A stretch of 14,094 bases of DNA from Actinomycetota bacterium (GTDB lineage: Bacteria; Actinomycetota; Thermoleophilia; Solirubrobacterales; Thermoleophilaceae). Of this stretch, positions 6,278-14,094 are shown one piece after another. The notes below the pieces were generated by a model. It was not told the origin of the DNA, searched no databases, and saw only the letters and a list, made by a program, of their open reading frames with translations. Made by a program: the position numbers and the translations under genes. Within the stretch, counting starts at the first letter, position 1. Every line of letters begins with the position of its first letter. The stretch lies in NCBI GenBank assembly GCA_005885165.1, contig VAXR01000007.1:1-14094 (forward strand), in the 5' to 3' direction.

Positions 6278-6495
6278 GGGACCAGCGAAGCTCGATCGCG
6301 GCGCGCATCGCCGACACGATCACCGGCGGCGTGCGGCGCTCCCGTCGCGGGCGCGAGCCGCGCGCACTCGTCTACGACGCCGCCGGAGAGCCCCGCATAG
6401 TCCGGGCCGGGAGCGAGGAGCAGGCGAGCCTGATCGAGGCGGCGGAGGACCTGATCGACCTCGCCATCGAGCGGGACGGGTCGCCCGAGGGGTGA
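6274..6495 (+). CDS. Conserved-looking 73-aa protein of unknown function, coupled to tldD
   Basis: I do not recognise a family. The protein has a basic N-terminal third (MRDQRSSIAARIADTITGG, then RRSRRGREPR to residue 30), a short beta-hairpin-like stretch (ALVYDAAGEPRIVRAG, 31-46) and an acidic C-terminal helix (ASLIEAAEDLIDLAIERD, 51-68). There is no membrane segment or signal peptide. It begins inside the stop of the roadblock gene (ATGA) and ends inside the start of tldD (GTGA, 6492-6495), so the three should be translated together. Its size and position make it a candidate partner or substrate of the TldD/TldE protease, or a roadblock partner; this is inference from position only. Confidence 0.8.
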   Translation: MRDQRSSIAARIADTITGGVRRSRRGREPRALVYDAAGEPRIVRAGSEEQASLIEAAEDLIDLAIERDGSPEG

Positions 6496-7880
6496 GCCTG
6501 CTCGAGCCGGATCTGGCGCGCGCGGTGATCGAGCGCGCGCTCCGTCGCGGCGGCGACCTCGCCGAGGTCTACGCGGAGGAGCGGCACGTTTTCGGGCTCG
6601 GTCTCGACGATCGGCGCGTGGAGCGCCCCCAGTCGGGCGACGAGCGCGGCGCCGCAGTCCGCCTGGTCAGCGGCGAGAGCTCCTACTACGGGCACGTCGA
6701 CGGGCTGGCCAAGGACGATCTCATCCGCGTGGCCGACTCGGTCGCCGAGGCGCAGGCGGCCGGAACGCCGGTCGATCCGGGCGCGCTCGGCGCGCCCGCG
6801 CGGGGGGTGGAGCACCCGGTGGAGCTCAGGCCCGGGTCGGTCGAGGCCGGGCGCAAGGCGGAGCTTCTGCGAGCGTGCGACGAGACGGCGCGTGCCGCAG
6901 GCGCGGAGGTGGCTCAGGCGAGCGCCGGCTACGCGGAGGAGAGGCGGATCGTGGACGTCTTCAACTCCGACGGCCTCGCGGCGAACGACGACCGGACGCG
7001 CGTGCGGCTGTCGGTGCAGGTCGTGGCGCGGCGCGGCGACGTGGTCGAGACGGGCAGCGAGACGCACGGCGGGCACGGCGGGTTCGAGCTCGTGGCGGAC
7101 CGCGCCGAGGAGCTCGCGCAGAAGGCCACGCGCAAAGCGCTCACGATGCTCGACGCGCGCGCCGCCCCGAGCGGCCGGATGCCGGTCGTGGTCGGAAACG
7201 CCTTCGGCGGGGTCCTTCTGCACGAGGCCGTGGGGCACGGACTCGAGGCCGACGCGGTCCAGAAGGGCGCGAGCGTTTACGCGGGCAAGCTCGGAGACCA
7301 GGTCGCGCCAGAGTTCGTCACCGCCTACGACGACGGCAGCCGTACCGGCGCCTGGGGGAGCGACGGGATCGACGACGAGGGGACTCCGACCCAGCGCACC
7401 ACGATCATCAGCGACGGGCGGCTCACCTCCTACCTCTACGACGCCGTCAGGGCGCGGCGCGACGGCGTGCCGAGCACCGGCAACGGCAGGCGTGAGTCCT
7501 TCCGCCATCTCCCCCTGCCGCGGATGACGAACACGTTCTTCGCGCCGGGCGACGCGACCGCGGAGGAGCTCATCTCCGGTACCGAGCGCGGCCTCTACGC
7601 GGTGTCCTTCGGCGGCGGGCAGGTGGAGCCGGCCACCGGCGACTTCGTGTTCGGCGTGTCCGAGGGCTACCTGATCGAGCGAGGGAAGGTCACGTCGCCG
7701 GTGCGCGGCGCGACGCTGATCGGAAACGGGCTGGAGGCACTCCGTGCGATCGACGGGATCGCGGGCGACCTCGACATCGCGAGCGGCTACTGCGGCAAGG
7801 CCGGTCAGCGCGTGGCGGCGGGGGTGGGGCAGCCCCACGTCCGGATCGCCGCGCTGACCGTGGGCGGGACCGAGGCGTGA
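6492..7880 (+). CDS. tldD: TldD, catalytic subunit of the TldD/TldE metalloprotease
   Basis: TldD and TldE form a heterodimeric zinc protease. In E. coli it trims the microcin B17 precursor and degrades the antitoxin CcdA by cutting unfolded peptides threaded into the complex. The 462-residue protein carries the HExxxH zinc motif, HEAVGH at 244-249 (H244, E245, H249). The third zinc-ligand cysteine is C434 in GYCGKAGQRV near the C-terminus. Length and motif order are normal, so it should be active. The GTG start overlaps the stop of the 73-aa gene and its own stop overlaps the tldE start (GTGA, 7877-7880). No RiPP precursor or toxin-antitoxin pair is seen nearby, so the substrate is unknown. 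Confidence 0.95.
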   Translation: MSLLEPDLARAVIERALRRGGDLAEVYAEERHVFGLGLDDRRVERPQSGDERGAAVRLVSGESSYYGHVDGLAKDDLIRVADSVAEAQAAGTPVDPGALGAPARGVEHPVELRPGSVEAGRKAELLRACDETARAAGAEVAQASAGYAEERRIVDVFNSDGLAANDDRTRVRLSVQVVARRGDVVETGSETHGGHGGFELVADRAEELAQKATRKALTMLDARAAPSGRMPVVVGNAFGGVLLHEAVGHGLEADAVQKGASVYAGKLGDQVAPEFVTAYDDGSRTGAWGSDGIDDEGTPTQRTTIISDGRLTSYLYDAVRARRDGVPSTGNGRRESFRHLPLPRMTNTFFAPGDATAEELISGTERGLYAVSFGGGQVEPATGDFVFGVSEGYLIERGKVTSPVRGATLIGNGLEALRAIDGIAGDLDIASGYCGKAGQRVAAGVGQPHVRIAALTVGGTEA

Positions 7881-9229
7881 GCCTCGACCTGGAGGCGATC
7901 GCGCAGAAAGCCGTCGACGCCGCGCTCGCGGCGGGCGCCGGCGACGCCGAGGCGTTCGTGGAGGAGGGGGTGGAGCGCGAGATCCGCGTGTACGACGGGA
8001 ACGTGGAGAGCCTCACCGACGCCGCGAGCCGAGGGGTGGGGGTAAGGGCGTTCCTCGACGGCCGCGCGGGGTACGCCTACGGAACCGATCTCGGGGAGGA
8101 GGGGATAGCTGCGGTCGCCCGCGCCGCGTACGGCGCGGCTCAGGTGGCCGACTCGAATCCCGACGAGGGCCTGCCGGAGGAGCCCGGCTCGGCGGAGGTG
8201 GGAGCCCTGCGCTCGCCGGAGGTCGCCGGGTGGAGCACCGAGCGCAAGGTCGAGATCGCGCTCGCCGCGGAGCGTGCGGCGCGCGCTCATCCGAAGGTCT
8301 CGCAGGTGGAGCAGGTCGTCTACTCGGACGTCGACGGGCGGCGCGCGCTCGCCAGCTCGCGCGGGTTCGCGGGTTCGTTCGAGGCCAGCGTCGTTTGGGC
8401 GTACGCCTCGGCGTTCGCCGGCGAGGGGTCCGACCTGATGACGGGCCTGGGGCTCGGTCTCGGGCGCGGCCCGGACGCGATCGACCCGGAGGCGGTCGGC
8501 GGCGAGGCGGCGGAGCGCGCGGCGGCTCTCGCCGGCGCCCGCCAGGTGCCGAGCCGGCGCTGCCCGGTCGTTCTCGACGCCTTCGTCGCCGCGAGCTTCC
8601 TCGGGTTCATCGGCGCGATGCTGTCCGCGGACGCGGTCCAGCGTGGCCGCTCGCTCTTCGCCGATCGCGAGGGCGAGGAGATAGCGGCAGCGGAGCTGCG
8701 GCTGGCCGACGACGGAACGGTCTCGGACGGGCTCGCCACCGCGCCGTTCGACGGCGAGGGCTGCGCGCGCCGGCGCGTTCCGCTGGTCGAGGGCGGGCGC
8801 CTCCTCACGTTCCTGTTCGACTCCCGGACCGCGCGGCACGCCGGCCGGGCCACCACTGCGAGCGCGGAGCGGAGCTCGTACCGCAGCCCGCCGGCGGTGG
8901 GCACGAGCAACCTGGTGGTCCAGCCCGGGGACGCCTCGCTCGAGGAGCTCGTCCAGCGCGCCGGCGACGGGCTCTACGTGACCGACGTCGCCGGCCTGCA
9001 TTCCGGGGTCAACCCGATCTCGGGCACGTTCTCGGTCGGGGCCTCGGGCCGTCTGATCGAGGGCGGCGAGCTGGCCGCCCCCGTGCGCGAGATCACGATC
9101 GCGAGCGACCTCGTCACGATGCTCCGTTCGGTCGACGCCGTGGGGTCCGCGACGCGCTGGGTGCCGTTCTCGGGGAGCGTCAAGACAGCCCCTCTGCTGC
9201 TCGGCGAGATGACGGTTTCCGGCTCCTGA
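7877..9229 (+). CDS. pmbA: TldE/PmbA, non-catalytic partner of TldD
   Basis: The 450-residue protein is a TldD paralogue that lacks the HExxxH motif, as expected for the TldE/PmbA subunit, which helps form the substrate channel of the heterodimer. The N-terminal domain (AEAFVEEGVEREIRVYDGNVESL, from about 25) and the C-terminal pattern (GLHSGVNPISGTFSVGASG, then SDLVTMLRSVDAVGS) match the family. Its GTG overlaps the tldD stop, indicating a 1:1 coupled product. A GC-rich hairpin follows 22 bp after its stop, so it is probably the last gene of the roadblock operon. Confidence 0.93.
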   Translation: MSLDLEAIAQKAVDAALAAGAGDAEAFVEEGVEREIRVYDGNVESLTDAASRGVGVRAFLDGRAGYAYGTDLGEEGIAAVARAAYGAAQVADSNPDEGLPEEPGSAEVGALRSPEVAGWSTERKVEIALAAERAARAHPKVSQVEQVVYSDVDGRRALASSRGFAGSFEASVVWAYASAFAGEGSDLMTGLGLGLGRGPDAIDPEAVGGEAAERAAALAGARQVPSRRCPVVLDAFVAASFLGFIGAMLSADAVQRGRSLFADREGEEIAAAELRLADDGTVSDGLATAPFDGEGCARRRVPLVEGGRLLTFLFDSRTARHAGRATTASAERSSYRSPPAVGTSNLVVQPGDASLEELVQRAGDGLYVTDVAGLHSGVNPISGTFSVGASGRLIEGGELAAPVREITIASDLVTMLRSVDAVGSATRWVPFSGSVKTAPLLLGEMTVSGS

Positions 9230-9250
9230 GCGGCAAAAAGCGCTTAAAAA

Positions 9251-9278
9251 CGCCGTTCTCGGGTCCCCGGAACGGGCG
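9251..9278 (+). terminator. Candidate hairpin terminator after tldE
   Basis: CGCC-GTTC (9251-9258) pairs with GAAC-GGCG (9270-9273, 9275-9278), with G9274 bulged, and CGG/CCG extends the stem inward around a short loop. There is no T-tract, so it would be a weak or factor-dependent terminator. It lies between the end of the tldD/tldE operon and the HU promoter, where transcription is expected to stop. Confidence 0.35.
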
Positions 9279-9327
9279 AACATCCCGCTCCTTCCGGGAA
9301 GAAACCCCTTTGGAATGCGGTTTCGGG

Positions 9328-9357
9328 CTGACACCCGTCCGCCGACACTGTTAGCTT
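9328..9357 (+). promoter_or_regulatory. Candidate housekeeping promoter for HU
   Basis: CTGACA (9328-9333) resembles a -35 box and TAGCTT (9352-9357) a -10 box of the TANNNT type, 18 bp apart. Transcription would start near 9364, leaving a leader of about 30 bases that includes the AAGGGGG ribosome site (9378-9384), eight bases before the GTG. HU genes are normally strongly expressed, which fits. Confidence 0.4.
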
Positions 9358-9392
9358 CGCCCTCGCAAATCGCGAAGAAGGGGGATGTTGCG

Positions 9393-9695
9393 GTGACCAA
9401 GCAGGAATTCGTCGACCAGGTAGCGAGCAAGGCGGGTCTCGGCAAGAGCGAGGCCGGCAAGGCCGTCGACTCGGTTCTCGACGTGATCCAGGAGACGCTG
9501 AGCCGCGGCGGCGAGGTCGCCTTCACCGGCTTCGGGAAGTTCACCGTGGCGCAGCGTGGTGCGCGTCAGGGAGTGAATCCGCAGACCGGCGAGCGGATCC
9601 AGATAGCCGCGAGCCGCGTACCGCGCTTCAGCGCGGGCTCCGCTCTCAAGAGCGCCGTCAAGAGCGGTGGCGGGGGCGGCCCCGCCGGTTTCTGA
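9393..9695 (+). CDS. hup: HU-family nucleoid DNA-binding protein
   Basis: HU is a small dimeric protein that bends DNA and organises the nucleoid. From the GTG at 9393 (MTKQEFVDQVASKAGL) the protein has 100 residues. AAGGGGG at 9378-9384 supports this start over frame-open upstream codons. The HU signature runs across 47-66 (GFGKFTVAQRGARQGVNPQTG), with the DNA-intercalating proline at P63. The usual RNPxTG arginine before the asparagine is V61 here, a modest deviation at the DNA-contacting arm. The C-terminus is a short glycine-rich tail (SGGGGGPAGF), not the long Lys/Ala tail of mycobacterial HupB. It stands alone between its own promoter and pyrF. Confidence 0.96.
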   Translation: MTKQEFVDQVASKAGLGKSEAGKAVDSVLDVIQETLSRGGEVAFTGFGKFTVAQRGARQGVNPQTGERIQIAASRVPRFSAGSALKSAVKSGGGGGPAGF

Positions 9696-9730
9696 TCGTC
9701 TAGACAGGCACCGAACACCCCCCAAGCGCT

Positions 9731-9769
9731 AGGTCACGACCGCATCCGGTAGAACCGCGGTCGTGACCT
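9731..9769. promoter_or_regulatory. Perfect 13-bp inverted repeat covering the pyrF start codon
   Basis: AGGTCACGACCGC (9731-9743) and GCGGTCGTGACCT (9757-9769) are exact reverse complements with 13 bases between. The right arm contains the pyrF GTG (9763-9765). Each arm also contains a GGTC-N2-GACC half-palindrome (9732-9741 and 9759-9768). The spacer holds TAGAAC (9750-9755), a possible -10 box that would start a leaderless transcript at about the GTG. It could be a double operator straddling the promoter, or an RNA hairpin hiding the start codon. Confidence 0.65.
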
Positions 9770-10707
9770 CGGCCTTCCCGGATCGCCTGGCGGCGCTCGT
9801 CGAGGAGCGCCGCAGCCAGGTGGTGCTGGGGCTCGACCCCGACCCGGCCGCGCTGTGGCCGGCGGCGCTCGAGGAGGAGCTAGCGGGCGGCGGCGACGCG
9901 CCCGGGGGCGTCCCCGAGCGGACCGCGGGTGCGGTCGCACGCCACTGCCAGGCAGCGATCGCGGCGGCCGGTCCGGCGTGCGTCGCCGTGAAGCTTCAGG
10001 CGGCCTGCTTCGAGCGGCTCGGGGCGCCCGGCTGGTCTGCCCTGGCCGAGACGATCGAGGCCGCGCGGGAGGACGGCCTCCTCGCGATCGTCGACGCCAA
10101 GCGCGGGGACGTTCCCGTCACCGCGCGCGCGTATGCCCAGGCGCTGGTCGGCGGGACGCCGGGGCCCTACGGCCCGGTTCCGGGGCTCGGCACCGACGCC
10201 TTCACGGCCAGCCCGCTGCTCGGGCGCGACGCGCTCGAGCCGCTTCTCGACGCCGCTGTCGCCGCTGGCGCGGGGTGCTTCGTGCTCGTGCGGACCTCGA
10301 ATCCGGGAGCCGCCGAGGTCCAGGACGAGCCGCCGGAGCGGCCGCTCTACGAGGTTCTGGCCCGGCTGGTGCACGAGCTCGGCTCCGAGACGGTCGGCGA
10401 GAGCGGGCTGTCCGCGGTCGGAGCGGTGACGGGCGCGACCCGTCCGGACCTGCTCGCCCGCCTCCGCGAGCTCATGCCGCGCGCGATCTTCCTGCTGCCG
10501 GGAGTAGGGGCGCAGGGCGGGGCCGTGGATGCGCTCGGGCCGGCCTTCGCGCCCCACCCCGCGGCCGGGCTCGTGAGCGCGTCACGCTCGATCGTGAACG
10601 CCCACTCGGATCGCGGCGGTGACCCTGCGGCGGCGGCCGCCGCGGCGGCCGAGGAGCTGCGCGCGGAGGCGTGGGCGGTGGCGGCGCAGTCATCTACGGG
10701 CTTGTGA
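9763..10707 (+). CDS. pyrF: Orotidine 5'-phosphate decarboxylase, type 2
   Basis: PyrF decarboxylates OMP to UMP, the last step of de novo pyrimidine synthesis. The 314-residue product is longer than the roughly 230-residue classical enzyme and matches the type-2 (mycobacterial/Myxococcus-type) subfamily. LGLDPDP (22-28) begins the barrel. The catalytic set is K77 in VAVKLQ plus D111-x-K113-xx-D116 in VDAKRGDVP. RTSNPG (177-182), PGVGAQGG (246-253) and SASRSI (272-277) are phosphate-side motifs. An Ala-rich stretch ends the protein. The GTG start gives the expected N-terminus (MTSAFPDRLAALVEERRSQ) but has no Shine-Dalgarno sequence and sits in the right arm of a 13-bp inverted repeat, suggesting special control. 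It is separated from other pyr genes here. Confidence 0.95.
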   Translation: MTSAFPDRLAALVEERRSQVVLGLDPDPAALWPAALEEELAGGGDAPGGVPERTAGAVARHCQAAIAAAGPACVAVKLQAACFERLGAPGWSALAETIEAAREDGLLAIVDAKRGDVPVTARAYAQALVGGTPGPYGPVPGLGTDAFTASPLLGRDALEPLLDAAVAAGAGCFVLVRTSNPGAAEVQDEPPERPLYEVLARLVHELGSETVGESGLSAVGAVTGATRPDLLARLRELMPRAIFLLPGVGAQGGAVDALGPAFAPHPAAGLVSASRSIVNAHSDRGGDPAAAAAAAAEELRAEAWAVAAQSSTGL

Positions 10708-10720
10708 GCTAATTCCTAGA

Positions 10721-10735
10721 GCCGGCCCGCCCGGC
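10721..10735 (+). terminator. Short GC hairpin between pyrF and the kinase gene
   Basis: GCCGG (10721-10725) pairs with CCGGC (10731-10735) around the five-base loop CCCGC, 14 bases past the pyrF stop codon. No T-tract follows. It may weakly end pyrF transcription, or be incidental in such GC-rich DNA. Confidence 0.25.
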
Positions 10736-10751
10736 ATGCGAAACTCGACGC

Positions 10752-14094
<3,343 letters not shown>

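Noticed and set aside
6372..7838. A 488-codon minus-strand open frame opposite tldD
   Set aside because: It is antisense to a gene with the HExxxH...C zinc site intact. Its product has no recognisable motif and is compositionally biased.
9238..9245. AAGCGCTT palindrome flanked by A-tracts after tldE
   Set aside because: Eight bases with no loop cannot form a terminator, and it is too short to support an operator call alone.
7805..9544. A 579-codon minus-strand open frame across tldE and HU
   Set aside because: It crosses two real genes and a promoter region on the other strand and shows no domain.
9731..9769. Inverted repeat read as the HU transcription terminator
   Set aside because: There is no T-tract and the right arm contains the pyrF start codon, so a regulatory role is more likely, although attenuation cannot be excluded.

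Overview
This is a GC-rich, gene-dense bacterial chromosome segment that is almost certainly from an actinobacterium. Start codons are often GTG, ATGA/GTGA overlaps are common, and murI-rph-rdgB run in one operon. It also carries a type-2 (mycobacterial-type) pyrF, a proline-rich SPOR protein and a double-zinc-ribbon kinase/ATPase. The protein style (for example the GEGGRKRVY kinase loop and the compact GT4 enzyme) suggests Thermoleophilia (Solirubrobacterales/Gaiellales-like). That placement is inference, because no rRNA is present. I see no tRNA, rRNA, CRISPR array, transposase or phage gene.

Layout. 1-268 has no credible gene but is structured: a 48-bp concentric dyad (6-53), a GTCAC-N6-GTAAC direct repeat (83-98), and two copies of a 49-bp hairpin-bearing repeat (177-268). 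269-2221 is a minus-strand pair, a GT4 glycosyltransferase followed by a membrane-anchored SPOR-like protein. A 139-bp divergent region with an inverted repeat separates it from an orphan Flp-type pilin (2361-2591). 2635-5798 is a plus-strand operon: murI (cell-wall D-glutamate), rph (3' RNA trimming), rdgB (nucleotide-pool cleaning) and a Zn-type CDF exporter. A 41-aa membrane protein runs antisense off the CDF 3' end (5744-5869). 5894-9229 is a translationally coupled operon: roadblock-like protein, 73-aa unknown, TldD and TldE/PmbA, which together form a metalloprotease pair. Then come HU (9393-9695), pyrF (9763-10707) and, running off the right edge, a protein of at least 1114 aa combining double zinc ribbon, Ser/Thr kinase, STAND-type ATPase and TPR-like repeats (10752-14094).

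The most interesting points are as follows. (1) The kinase domain of the last gene lacks the canonical beta-3 lysine (A115) and carries a lysine in the glycine-rich loop at the third-glycine position (K98), the same rearrangement that defines eukaryotic WNK kinases. (2) A perfect 13-bp inverted repeat covers the pyrF start codon. (3) A concentric palindrome lies at the left edge. (4) A roadblock protein and a small unknown are coupled to TldD/TldE. All of this was read by eye from sequence; no database search was run.
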